Of a stretch of 64,000 nt of DNA, positions 31,561 through 41,173 are shown piece by piece. The notes under the pieces were generated by a model. It did not search any database. It saw nothing but the letters and a program-made list of their open reading frames with translations, and was not told the DNA's origin. The stretch comes from an uncultured Mycoplasmatota bacterium. GTDB taxonomy: Bacteria > Bacillota_I > Bacilli_A > Izemoplasmatales > Izemoplasmataceae. The stretch is taken from NCBI GenBank assembly GCA_913062645.1, contig CAJXVW010000001.1, positions 682,001 through 746,000 on the forward strand, read 5' to 3'. Position 1 is the first letter of the stretch. Each line of letters starts with the position of its first letter. The position numbers were made by a program, and so were the translations under genes.

Positions 31561-33108
31561 TCATTTGATGATTTTGATGTTGGTTGTTTTGGGCAGTGTC
31601 AGCCGGGGATGGCGGACGATGTAATCGACCAGCACTTCGATGACTTCCGTCTGAGTGTCGTCGATCGTCGGACAATCGCGGAGAAACTGGTATTCCCCAC
31701 CGCCACTGGCACGGTAATTGTTCATGACGACTTGGTAAGTCGCATCGGGATCAATCGGTTCGCCGTGAAGTGTGAGTTCGGTGATGCGATCGCCGCGCGG
31801 GCGTCGCAAATCGATCGTATATGCGATCGGATCGTACATGTCGTACGCGTACAGCTGTAGTTTCGGATGATTGTATTCGTCGGCGACAACGATGTCGTCG
31901 CCGTCGAGCTCGAAAAATTCGGCGGTGCGTTCAAGCGCCCGTTTCAATGTCGCGCCCGTCAATTCTTTGACAACGAGCGTGTTGGGGAAGACATAGGTCC
32001 CAATCACGTCGCGGATCGTCAGTTCCTGACGGAATCCGGACACGTGATTGCCGAGCGAACAGGACGAGATGTCGGCATTGGTCGCTTCTAGCTGAACCTG
32101 ATTGATGAAACCGATCAACGGGTGTTTCTCGATGCGGGCAGCGATCTGATCGGTGATCGTGTAGTCGGCATCCAGATGGCCGACGGGCGTGTCGAGATAG
32201 ATCTGGGTTGCGGCCTCCACGTCCTTGATCGACGCCAGGACGACGGGATCGGCGGTAACGTCTGTGACATCGTGCAAGGTGGTATCGATGGCAAACGTCC
32301 AGCCGTCGTCGAACGTGCCGACGATGTTCAACTCCATGACATGCTGGGCATTGAAACCGGGTTGGCTGTAGGTGGTGCCGAACTTGTTGCCATGGAGCAG
32401 GCGATGCTGGTGACCGGTGAGGAGAATGTCGATGTCCGGGATGTCCTTGAGGATTTTCGATCCTTGATTTTCACCGGTGTCTTCGACGTCAAGCTCGAAC
32501 GTGTCGAAGTTGCGTTCGAACCCACCATGATAGCTGACAACGATGAGATCGACGTCATTGCGAATCTGGGCGACCGTCTGTTGCAACGCTGCGAAGGCGT
32601 CCCGGATGTCGATGTCCGCGTAATGGGATGGTTGTTCCCAGTTGGGGATGTAATGCGTGGTTGCGCCGATGAACGCCACGCGCGGTCCGTTGTCGTACGT
32701 GATAATGTCGTAGGTCACACCGCGGTAGGGCGTGCCGTCGGGATGCAACAGGTTGCAGTTGAGAATCGTTGCGTCCAAGCCATCCAAAAACGCGTTCAAG
32801 TTGGCTTTGCCGTAATTGAACTCGTGGTTGCCGATGGTCACGTATTGATACCCGACGTGGTTCATGACGGTGGCCATGGGATGGATCGGCTGTCCGTCCT
32901 GTTTGGCGACGTAATACGTCAGCGGACTGCCTTGAATCGTGTCACCGGTGTCGATGCGGATCGAGTTGCCGCTTGCAATCTCATCCATCTTCGTCTTGAT
33001 GCGGGCGAGACCCATGGCGTGATTCTTCATCGTCGCATAGTCGTGGGGATGGACGTATCCATGAACGTCCGATGTGTGCAACAGTTGCAGTTGAAATCGT
33101 TTTGTCAT
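31561..33108 (-). CDS. 5'-nucleotidase / metallophosphoesterase without signal peptide
   Basis: 'LLHTSDVHGYVHPHDY', 'IDTGDTIQGSPLTYYVA', 'IGNHEFNYG', 'LTGHQHRL'; start MTKRFQLQ at 33108 with GAGGTG RBS. Confidence 0.88.
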   Translation of the reverse strand: MTKRFQLQLLHTSDVHGYVHPHDYATMKNHAMGLARIKTKMDEIASGNSIRIDTGDTIQGSPLTYYVAKQDGQPIHPMATVMNHVGYQYVTIGNHEFNYGKANLNAFLDGLDATILNCNLLHPDGTPYRGVTYDIITYDNGPRVAFIGATTHYIPNWEQPSHYADIDIRDAFAALQQTVAQIRNDVDLIVVSYHGGFERNFDTFELDVEDTGENQGSKILKDIPDIDILLTGHQHRLLHGNKFGTTYSQPGFNAQHVMELNIVGTFDDGWTFAIDTTLHDVTDVTADPVVLASIKDVEAATQIYLDTPVGHLDADYTITDQIAARIEKHPLIGFINQVQLEATNADISSCSLGNHVSGFRQELTIRDVIGTYVFPNTLVVKELTGATLKRALERTAEFFELDGDDIVVADEYNHPKLQLYAYDMYDPIAYTIDLRRPRGDRITELTLHGEPIDPDATYQVVMNNYRASGGGEYQFLRDCPTIDDTQTEVIEVLVDYIVRHPRLTLPKTTNIKIIK

Positions 33109-33162
33109 AACAAGCACCTCGTATTCATTATAGCGCAGTTGGCCGGGAAAGCCAAAGAAAAA

Positions 33163-33180
33163 AAGCCCACAAGCGGGCTT
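33163..33180 (-). terminator. Rho-independent terminator
   Basis: AAGCCC-GCTTGT-GGGCTT then T tract on the minus strand. Confidence 0.65.
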
Positions 33181-33658
33181 AGCGTTTGATCTTGCATTTG
33201 CTGTTTTGGATGGTGTACATGATCCAGATGAACCCAAGCGCCACAAACAACAGCGCGGCGATTTTCCACAGCAAGTTCGCATTGGGCAGCACGAGCGGTG
33301 TGAAGGCGATGCCGACGGCGCCCAGGAAGGCGACGACGCACGACGTGCATCCGAAGGTCAGAACACCGAGGAGGAACGACAGAAACGGGATCGCATTGGA
33401 ACCTGTCGGTTCGATGTTGGTGAGTTTGTAATTAATGATGCTGAACGTCACCATCACCGAGGTCAAGCCGGCAATGATCACATTGATCAGAATGTGCGTC
33501 GAGGTAACCAGTGCGCCGAACTCGGCGGTCATGACGCGATAGCTGATCGCGCCTTCAAAATCGAGAAACACGTACAAACTGAGAAAAAACGCGAACAGCA
33601 CGGCAAGCAGCACGCGGTACTGGCGTTGATGGAGTTCCTGGCGGATGAGTGTCAACAT
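33179..33658 (-). CDS. membrane protein of unknown function
   Basis: 159 aa, about four TM segments, 'GVLTFGCTSCVVAFLGAVGIAF'. Confidence 0.65.
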   Translation of the reverse strand: MLTLIRQELHQRQYRVLLAVLFAFFLSLYVFLDFEGAISYRVMTAEFGALVTSTHILINVIIAGLTSVMVTFSIINYKLTNIEPTGSNAIPFLSFLLGVLTFGCTSCVVAFLGAVGIAFTPLVLPNANLLWKIAALLFVALGFIWIMYTIQNSKCKIKR

Positions 33659-33780
33659 CGAATCACCTCGTTACTATCATATCAAAGGATGCGTCATTTG
33701 TACACTTGAAAGCAATCGAAATTTTCTCTATCGGAAAACCCGTTTTGTGGTATAATCGAACTGTGGAAACGAGGGATTCG

Positions 33781-34434
33781 ATGAACGACTTCCGGAACGA
33801 CATCAAGCGTCTGCCCCGCCTGCTGCTCGGACTCGTGGCTCTTGCCACGGGCATTTTCTTTGTTCGGCTCAGTTATCTCGGACTACCGCCGTGGGGCGTC
33901 TTTCACGATGGTCTGTACCTCGTCAGCGGCATCGGATTCGGCTATCTCACCCAACTCGTCGGATTGGTCGTGCTCGTGCTCTCGATGGTGCTCTTCCGCA
34001 CCAAGATCGGCATCGGTACCGTGATGAACGTCGCCATCGTCGGGCCCATCATCGAACTGTGGGAAGCCCTTTGGCCGTTTGCTACCGATACGCTGCTCGA
34101 ACAGATTCCCGTGTTTCTGCTCGGCATGCTGCTGATGACGTTCGGCCGCAGTCTCTACATCTCCAGCGAACTCGGTCAGGGTCCGCGCGATGGCCTGTTC
34201 GTCGGAATCGCCCGCACCACACGCTTCGAAGTCAAACACATCAAACCGGCAATCGAACTGACGGTGCTCATCATCGGCTTTATCCTGGGCGGACGATTCT
34301 ACGTCGGCACGGTGCTCATCGTGCTCTTTAGCGGTTATCTTGTCCAGTGGTTTTTCAACCGCTTGGGGTTTGATCCCAAACAAGCACGACAACACTCGAT
34401 TCGATCCTATTTCCAACAAAAGGAGCCTTCCTGA
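33781..34434 (+). CDS. YczE/YyaS/YitT-family membrane protein
   Basis: 'LSYLGLPPWGVFHDGL', 'GRSLYISSELGQGPRDGLFVGIARTT'; five TM segments. Confidence 0.8.
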   Translation: MNDFRNDIKRLPRLLLGLVALATGIFFVRLSYLGLPPWGVFHDGLYLVSGIGFGYLTQLVGLVVLVLSMVLFRTKIGIGTVMNVAIVGPIIELWEALWPFATDTLLEQIPVFLLGMLLMTFGRSLYISSELGQGPRDGLFVGIARTTRFEVKHIKPAIELTVLIIGFILGGRFYVGTVLIVLFSGYLVQWFFNRLGFDPKQARQHSIRSYFQQKEPS

Positions 34435-34449
34435 GAAGGCTCCTTTTTT
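34418..34449 (+). terminator. Rho-independent terminator
   Basis: AAAAGGAGCCTTC-CTGA-GAAGGCTCCTTTT. Confidence 0.85.
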
Positions 34450-34466
34450 CTATGTTCGGGGAGAAT

Positions 34467-37400
34467 TTAGGTTGCAGGTGTGTATTCGTCGATGAACAGA
34501 ATGAAGTAATGCGTATCGTCAAGTTGCACGATGTGCAGGCCGGTCGTCATGTCGATTGTCGTGGTGCCGTCATCGAAGGTGAAGGTCACGACATGAATGG
34601 TGCTGGCGAGGAAATCGACGGTGCCGGTCGTCCAACTGTCGACGGTGATCGTGTAGCCGCCGTCGATGTACATCTGGCGCGCTTCAACGCAATCGATGCT
34701 GCGCATCTGGGTGCCGAAATACGTGTCGCACAGCGTCTGGGCGTCGATCGTCGGGTCGAGCAAGTCGACGATGAACGCGTCAATGACATCTTGTGCTTCG
34801 ATGATGCCGAGTCCCGGATAGCCGAAGGGGAACGGCAACTCTTCACCGAGCACCTGATAGGTGAAGGTGTAGATCGGTTCGGTCATGTTGGTGGTGACGT
34901 ACTGGCCGAGGTATACCGTTTGCCAGGTACTGTCGGTGAACCAGACGGTCAGTTCGGCGGAGAACATCGGCTGCAGATAGACGCCGGGACGGAAGTAGAA
35001 CTCGTTGATCGAGATGTCGTCGATGACCTTGGTGCCGGCGAGGATGCCGTTGCACGGGATGTCGAGACACAGTTCGTCGAGCGTCATGCCGCTGCCAATC
35101 CAGCCGTCGATCAATGATTCGAGGTCGGCTTGTGCATCATCGTGTAGATCGAGCGGAATCTCGTAGTAGATGACGAGATACTGGTTGCCGAGGATGTCAT
35201 AGTTTTCATCGACGCCAAGCAGGATCGTCAAGCCGTTGGACAGAGCCATTTCAACGGTGGTATTCCACTCGTCGTAGTGAACCTCGATCAACGACAGCGT
35301 CAACGATTCGTTGCGCAGCGTTTCGCGCAGACGGTTGCAGAGCCAGCTGTCCCACGGACCGAAGAAGTCGGCGCAGATCTCGGCGTCGGCAATGGTCATG
35401 TTGTTGACGGCGTTCAGGAACGCGGTGAGGAAGGTGTCGATTTCCGGAGGTGTCGGGAAGTCGTGGTCGAAGTAGATGTTGGGAACGAGGTTGTTGTTCC
35501 AGTCTTCGTAGATGTCGAACCGGACCGTCACGGTGGACGATGTGCCACTGGGATCGGTGACGGTGAGAAGCGCTTCGTATTCTTCGTAGCCGCTGCCGGC
35601 GTTGATCAGGTACACATCGCTGACGACGACCGTTACACCATCATCAAGGAGCATTTGCCGCATGCCGGGAATCCAGGTGCCGGGATACATATCGAACAAG
35701 TCATCCAGTGTCAGCGACGTGTCGAAGTAGTCGGTGAGGAAGGACGTGAAGGCCTGCGTCACGGTCGCGATGTCGTACATCGGTTCAATGTCGCCTTCCT
35801 GCCAACCCCAGATGTTGACGTAGCCGTCGAGATCGATGACGATGGCGAGGTGGAAGAACACCGTTTCGACGACACCGCCGGTGTTGTCGATGCGTTCGAC
35901 GTGGGCCGAGAACATGTGATCGCCTTGATCGTAGAATCCGACGAGTTGCAGCGAATCACCGCTCGCTCGCACCATCTGGCGCATGCCATAGCAGTCCATG
36001 AACAGATTGCCCCAGCTGTTGCAGAAGTCGTCGTCACTGATCGTCATGTCGTTGAAGTCGCCAATCAGATCGTTGAGAGCGATCTGCACGTCGGCCTGAT
36101 CGCCGTAGGTGTAGGAGAAGGGGTAGAGAAGATCGAACTTCAGTTGATCGTTTTCATCGTAGAAGAACTTCACTTCATACGAAATGTAATATGCAATCGA
36201 ATCGCTGTTGGCGTACGTTGCGAACTCGAGGTAGTTGGGTTCGTAATGGAAATCGTAGAACCACCAGTACAGATCGTAACCATCGGCGTGAACGTCGGTA
36301 TAGAGCGCTACGCAGTTGTCCTGCGTGTCGACTCCGACGTACATCTGACAGAACGTGGTGGCGTCGAGCGAACCATCGTTGAAATCGGTTTGGAAGTTGT
36401 ACAGGTGGGCTTCCTTGTCCGCCATCGGGATGCCGTCGCCCGCTTCGAAGATGTGAGCGCGGATCGTCCGGTCGGCTTGGAAATGGAGCGTCACGTACAG
36501 GTAATACCATTCGACTGAGAGGTCGGTGTACTCGAGTTCGAACTCGAACTCCCAGTGATCGCCCATGTCGTTGGCATGAACGTTGATGATCGTCGCACCG
36601 GTGTCCCGGATGTATTGGAGTGCCGCGGCACAGGCGAACGAATCTTCGATGTAGAAGAGTGCGTTGCAGATGTCGTCGATGTTGTCGCCGTTGTTCAACC
36701 CCTGGACAATTTGTCCAAGGAATGCTTCGGCGTCGTTCCAGGTGACTGGGTCGTCGGGACCGAGTTCACTGGAGAACTCGGCGCGTAGAACATTGTTATC
36801 ATCCCAGAAGAAGACCAGGTCCCAAGAGTGATATTCGATGTTGCCACCGGGGAAGGTGAACTCCAGTTCGAGTTCCCAGTAATCCATCATGTCATAGAGC
36901 ATGAACGGTGCGACCTGTTCGCCATTGAGGAGCCAGTGGCTGAGTTCTTCGGTGCAACGCTGATAACTGTCGGCACCGAAGAAGGTGGCGCAGATGTCCT
37001 CGGTGCCAGCGCCGGAGGCAATGGTGCTGAAGAGCTGTCCGGCCCAATCCCATGCGTCATCGTAATAAATGCCGTCTTCGGGATACCACAGTTCGGCTAG
37101 CAACGTACCGGATTCGTCATGGAACAGCACTTCGAAGTAATGACGGGTGCCGTCGGTCATTTCGAACTCGAACGTGTAGTTGCCGTACATTTCGGTGAGC
37201 CACCAGTGGGTGATCGTCAGACCGTTGTCGATCGACGACTGACGCCATTCGTAGGCAATCCAATGGCTGTTGGGATGCAGGAGCTGAGTGGCAAAGTCAT
37301 CGTTGGTCGTAAACGGATCGTTGAACATGGATACGAAGTCGTCGATGTATGTTTGAGCGGTGTCGAAGTCGATTCGCGGACCCATGCTGGCAAAGGTCAT

Positions 37401-40400
37401 CCACAGACTGTTGAACTCGTCGTAGAAGAACTTGACGTCGAACTCTTCGGGATAGAGTTCGTTGTTCTGTTCAAACTCGATGTAGACGTGGAACATGCCG
37501 TCCATGATCGGGAAGAAACTGATCAACGTGACATTGTAGGTGCCGCCGACATATGTGGCGAAGCGGTCGATGCACGGTTGTTGATTGGCCGGATCGAAGT
37601 ACGTCGCACAGATGGAATCGATTGTCCATCCCGCCTGGCGGAATGTTTCGGTGAACTGCTCGACGTGGTTGCGGAAGTCCTCGTCACCACCGTGATAGGG
37701 GTCGCCGGTGATGGAAATCTTGAGGTTGTCCGAGGCGTCGTAATAGAACTCGACGTAGACTTCCTCGTGCCATTCGTCGGGGGCTGCCGGATCGAAGTAG
37801 AAGTGACGGATCACGGCTTTGTACTGGCCACTGGGGAGCGGGTAGAACTCGACGAGTTCCATGATGTAGTTGAAATCATGGTTGTCGCGCTTGTCGATGC
37901 ACTCGAGTGCTTCGTCGCCGCTGAAGAACAAGTTGCAGACGTCGATCGAGGACAGGCTCGCATCATCGTATTGCGAGATGAAGTCGGTGAAGAACTGGCG
38001 ATAGTCGTTGAACTCCGCTTGATCGACGAGGAAATGAATCTTGATGTTGCCGAATTCATCTTCGTAGAACAGGATGTAATCTTCTTGGACGAACTGTTCG
38101 TTGGATGAAATCGCGTCGACTTGCATGCTGTAGTACCAGACGCCGTCCATCAGCGGATGGAGATCCAGGAGCATGTAGGTGAAGTTGGCGATGCCGGTGC
38201 TGCGTCCGGCGAGACATTCGGCGACGATGTCGCCTTCGAAGTACATGTTGCAGAAGTCGTCGTCGGTGATCGACGGGTCTTGCAGATCGGCGATGTATTG
38301 CTCCATGTAATCACGGAAGAACATCATCGGATCCTGCTCGAACTTCATCTTCCAATTGTTGTTCATGTCCTGGAAGAAGGTCGCGATCATCCGTTTGCTG
38401 TATTCGTCGGTGCCGTTGTTGTAGATCAGCTCGACACCATAACTGCCATCACCATGCGGCCAGAATCCGCCGAGGGTGATCGCATAGCTGAAGTCGTAAT
38501 TGTTGTCGCGTTCGTCGATGCAGCCGTCTTGATCCTCGGGATCGAAGAACTTGCCACAGACATCGGCGCTCGGAATGCTGGAATCCTGGAACTCGGCGAT
38601 CAGATCGAGCACGAGTTGCTTGTAGATGTCGATGTTCGGATCAACGTCCGCCCACTTCAGTTTCAAGTTGCCGGTATTGTCCCACACGAACTCGACGGCT
38701 TGTGTGATCGTTTCACTGCTGGTTCCATCGTAGATTTCGGCTTCAAAGACCCAGTATCCGAACTCGTCGCGATATAGGTCAAGCAACGTGGCGGTGCCGC
38801 CGTTGCTGATGAACAGATCGCGTTCGTCGACGCATTCGCTGGTCGCGCCTTCGAGCAGGAAGGTGTCGCAGACCGTGGTGCTGTCGAGCGCACTGTTCTG
38901 ATAATCTTCCATGAATTGCAGGAGGAACTGATAATATTGATCGTATTCGCCGTCACCATCGCGCATGACGATTTTCAGATTGCCATCGATGTCGTAGATA
39001 AACTCGATCGGTTGCACTATCGTGTCGACGTTGGTGCCGTCGTTCAACTCCAGTTTGAATTCCCATGTGACGTCGTCCAGCTGATAGAATTCCATCAGCG
39101 TTGCCGTGATGCCGTCGGCCAGGAACTGGTCGCGGTCGGCTGCGCATTGATCGAAATCTTCATTGTCGAGATACGTGGTGCAGACCCACATGCTGTCGAT
39201 CGAATCGTCCTGATAGTCGGCGATGAAGTCTTGAACGAAGTCATAGTAGACTTGGTACATGTCGCCGTCGTCGCCCATTTTGAGTTTGAGATCGTTGTTG
39301 TTGTCATAGACGAAATCGACCTTGACGTGTTCGTCGTAAATGTTACCTCCCTCGTCGAACCGGACGACAAAGATCCACTGGTCGTTGTCATCGATGTACA
39401 GATCAAGCAGTTCGACGCTGTTGGGTTCGTTGACGAACTCGTCGCGCTCATCGGCGCATCCTTGCGGGTCGTCATCGATGAGGTACTGGGAACAGACGGT
39501 GTAGGAATCGAGTGCACTGTCCTGGTAATCAGCGATGAAGTCACTCAGCAGTTGATAGTAGGTGTCGTACAACGGATCTTGCGGTTCGCTGTCCCACAAG
39601 GCCCGCAGCTCGTCGTCTTCGTTGTAGACGAATACCACGACTTGGGTTTCGACGGTTACATCGGTACCATCGTTGATCTCCAGATCGAAAGACCATTCCT
39701 GTAACGCGTCATCGAACTTGAGGTCGATGAACGTCAGCGTGGTGCCGCTGGCGAGGAAGTCGTCACGTTCGGCGGCACATGCGGCGGAGTCGTCCGTTTG
39801 GAAGTACGTGTCGCAGAAGACCGCACTGTCGATGGTCGGGTTGTCGTAGTCTTCTACCAATTCCACCAGGAATGCGCGGTAGATGTCGTATTCCGAAGGT
39901 TCTCCGCTGTCCGGATCAATCTGTATCTTCAGTTCACCCATGATGTTGTGGAACCAGGCTTCAAACTGGATGGTGCCCTGACTGATGCCGTCCACCAACA
40001 TGTTGACCGTCACCAGATAATGGTCTTCGTAAGGCTCGAGGGATACGACTTCTTGGGTGTAGCTGCCTTCCTCTTTCTGTTCGTATCCGTCCATGCAGAC
40101 ATCGTATTGATCATCCACGAAGTACTCGTTGCAGACGTCCTCGGCTGTGCGGTCGGATCGGAAGAAGTCGTCAAACAGATCGTTCAGGAACGCCAGGAAG
40201 TCGGCTTCCGTGAAGACCATTTCGGCGTATTGTTCGATAACGTGCAGTTGCAACACGGCGCTCGTGTCGTAGAACACGTCGAGCGTATAGGCGACCGTGC
40301 CACTGCCGTACATGTCGTCGTCCCAGTTGGCGGATCCGATGAACTGGGAGCCGTCGGCAACGAGACTGATGTACTCGAAGGTCAGGTTGTTGGCGAGATT

Positions 40401-41045
40401 TTCCTCGCGGTCGCCCTGACATTGCGTGATGTCGTCATCGATGTTGTACGTTGCGCAAATCGTGGCGGAGTCAATCGCCGGATTGGTGTAGTCATTCAAA
40501 AACTGCTGGAACAACGCCGTGGCGTCTTCCAACGTGACCGTCAAGGTCGTCGGATCGGTCGTTTCGACCTCGTAGTCCCAGAAGTTGATGTACATGATGC
40601 CTTCGACGTAGGTAAGACCGATTTCGAAGGTGTAGCTGGTCAGACCGTCGGGACTGACGATGACCAATTCGTAGATGTCTTGCGTGGAGAGCGACGGTTG
40701 TTTCGTCACTCCTTCAATCGTCCAGCCTTCGAGATCCTCGGGGATCAGTTCGGAGCGGCTGGCGCGGCATTCGTCGAGCAACGGAATGTTGGTCACGGAA
40801 AAATAGTCGTCGCAGAATGTCGTGTTGGTGGTATCAGCGTATTCGGCGAGAATCGTGTTGAACACGTTGATGACCGCGTCTTCTTGCAGTTCGCCGACCG
40901 ACTCGCCCTGGCAGATATCCGCCTCGGGGTTGTCACGGCAATATTGTTCACTGATTTCCTCGACAACTTCCGGCGAGAACATGTCGCACCCCGCCATCGC
41001 GAAGGCACCGAGAAACACGGTGAACAGTAACAACAGTCGTTTCAT
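34467..41045 (-). CDS. giant (2192 aa) secreted lipoprotein built of about 20 degenerate ~107-aa repeats
   Basis: Lipobox 'MKRLLLLFTVFLGAFAMAGC'; recurrent unit 'YxxFlxDFixDYqDsalDsxxVCxxYfxxddxxxCxxeRdxF...xLlxfyxxxdgxwxFxxelxdgtxxexxxxvxFxydxxgnLklxm'; no frame break over 6.6 kb. Confidence 0.9.
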   Translation of the reverse strand: MKRLLLLFTVFLGAFAMAGCDMFSPEVVEEISEQYCRDNPEADICQGESVGELQEDAVINVFNTILAEYADTTNTTFCDDYFSVTNIPLLDECRASRSELIPEDLEGWTIEGVTKQPSLSTQDIYELVIVSPDGLTSYTFEIGLTYVEGIMYINFWDYEVETTDPTTLTVTLEDATALFQQFLNDYTNPAIDSATICATYNIDDDITQCQGDREENLANNLTFEYISLVADGSQFIGSANWDDDMYGSGTVAYTLDVFYDTSAVLQLHVIEQYAEMVFTEADFLAFLNDLFDDFFRSDRTAEDVCNEYFVDDQYDVCMDGYEQKEEGSYTQEVVSLEPYEDHYLVTVNMLVDGISQGTIQFEAWFHNIMGELKIQIDPDSGEPSEYDIYRAFLVELVEDYDNPTIDSAVFCDTYFQTDDSAACAAERDDFLASGTTLTFIDLKFDDALQEWSFDLEINDGTDVTVETQVVVFVYNEDDELRALWDSEPQDPLYDTYYQLLSDFIADYQDSALDSYTVCSQYLIDDDPQGCADERDEFVNEPNSVELLDLYIDDNDQWIFVVRFDEGGNIYDEHVKVDFVYDNNNDLKLKMGDDGDMYQVYYDFVQDFIADYQDDSIDSMWVCTTYLDNEDFDQCAADRDQFLADGITATLMEFYQLDDVTWEFKLELNDGTNVDTIVQPIEFIYDIDGNLKIVMRDGDGEYDQYYQFLLQFMEDYQNSALDSTTVCDTFLLEGATSECVDERDLFISNGGTATLLDLYRDEFGYWVFEAEIYDGTSSETITQAVEFVWDNTGNLKLKWADVDPNIDIYKQLVLDLIAEFQDSSIPSADVCGKFFDPEDQDGCIDERDNNYDFSYAITLGGFWPHGDGSYGVELIYNNGTDEYSKRMIATFFQDMNNNWKMKFEQDPMMFFRDYMEQYIADLQDPSITDDDFCNMYFEGDIVAECLAGRSTGIANFTYMLLDLHPLMDGVWYYSMQVDAISSNEQFVQEDYILFYEDEFGNIKIHFLVDQAEFNDYRQFFTDFISQYDDASLSSIDVCNLFFSGDEALECIDKRDNHDFNYIMELVEFYPLPSGQYKAVIRHFYFDPAAPDEWHEEVYVEFYYDASDNLKISITGDPYHGGDEDFRNHVEQFTETFRQAGWTIDSICATYFDPANQQPCIDRFATYVGGTYNVTLISFFPIMDGMFHVYIEFEQNNELYPEEFDVKFFYDEFNSLWMTFASMGPRIDFDTAQTYIDDFVSMFNDPFTTNDDFATQLLHPNSHWIAYEWRQSSIDNGLTITHWWLTEMYGNYTFEFEMTDGTRHYFEVLFHDESGTLLAELWYPEDGIYYDDAWDWAGQLFSTIASGAGTEDICATFFGADSYQRCTEELSHWLLNGEQVAPFMLYDMMDYWELELEFTFPGGNIEYHSWDLVFFWDDNNVLRAEFSSELGPDDPVTWNDAEAFLGQIVQGLNNGDNIDDICNALFYIEDSFACAAALQYIRDTGATIINVHANDMGDHWEFEFELEYTDLSVEWYYLYVTLHFQADRTIRAHIFEAGDGIPMADKEAHLYNFQTDFNDGSLDATTFCQMYVGVDTQDNCVALYTDVHADGYDLYWWFYDFHYEPNYLEFATYANSDSIAYYISYEVKFFYDENDQLKFDLLYPFSYTYGDQADVQIALNDLIGDFNDMTISDDDFCNSWGNLFMDCYGMRQMVRASGDSLQLVGFYDQGDHMFSAHVERIDNTGGVVETVFFHLAIVIDLDGYVNIWGWQEGDIEPMYDIATVTQAFTSFLTDYFDTSLTLDDLFDMYPGTWIPGMRQMLLDDGVTVVVSDVYLINAGSGYEEYEALLTVTDPSGTSSTVTVRFDIYEDWNNNLVPNIYFDHDFPTPPEIDTFLTAFLNAVNNMTIADAEICADFFGPWDSWLCNRLRETLRNESLTLSLIEVHYDEWNTTVEMALSNGLTILLGVDENYDILGNQYLVIYYEIPLDLHDDAQADLESLIDGWIGSGMTLDELCLDIPCNGILAGTKVIDDISINEFYFRPGVYLQPMFSAELTVWFTDSTWQTVYLGQYVTTNMTEPIYTFTYQVLGEELPFPFGYPGLGIIEAQDVIDAFIVDLLDPTIDAQTLCDTYFGTQMRSIDCVEARQMYIDGGYTITVDSWTTGTVDFLASTIHVVTFTFDDGTTTIDMTTGLHIVQLDDTHYFILFIDEYTPAT
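34470..40880 (-). repeat. protein-level tandem repeat array, about 20 units of ~320 nt, diverged at DNA level
   Basis: Manual parsing gives 20 units; C-x11-C in 14, variant spacing in 4 (x14, x9, x4, x12), both cysteines absent in 2. Confidence 0.8.
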
Positions 41046-41144
41046 TAGAATCCTCCCATTCTATTCTTTATACTTCGATTATACCGCTCGTGCGCGCGGA
41101 ACTTATGAATAAAATGTGAATTATGCTATTTTTTTTGACAAAAA

Positions 41145-41173
41145 AAAGCCCCGTCATTGGTGACGGCGGCTTT
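41145..41173 (-). terminator. Rho-independent terminator
   Basis: AAAGCC-CCGTCA-TTGG-TGACGG-(C)GGCTTT with T tract on the minus strand. Confidence 0.75.

Noticed and set aside
33109-33282. N-terminal extension of the 5'-nucleotidase ORF (MRTCCGKSPRCC...)
   Set aside because: Lies over the neighbouring gene and terminator; the natural start is MTKRFQLQ at 33108 with a proper RBS.
35277-36518. 413-aa + strand ORF opposite the giant lipoprotein (also 37119-38108, 38916-39704, 39798-41030)
   Set aside because: Antisense shadows of the long minus-strand gene; low-complexity Val/Asp/Glu-rich translations, no recognisable domains.
34470-40880. Possible CRISPR-like or DNA-level tandem repeat
   Set aside because: Periodicity is at protein level only; no near-identical direct DNA repeats or spacers seen.
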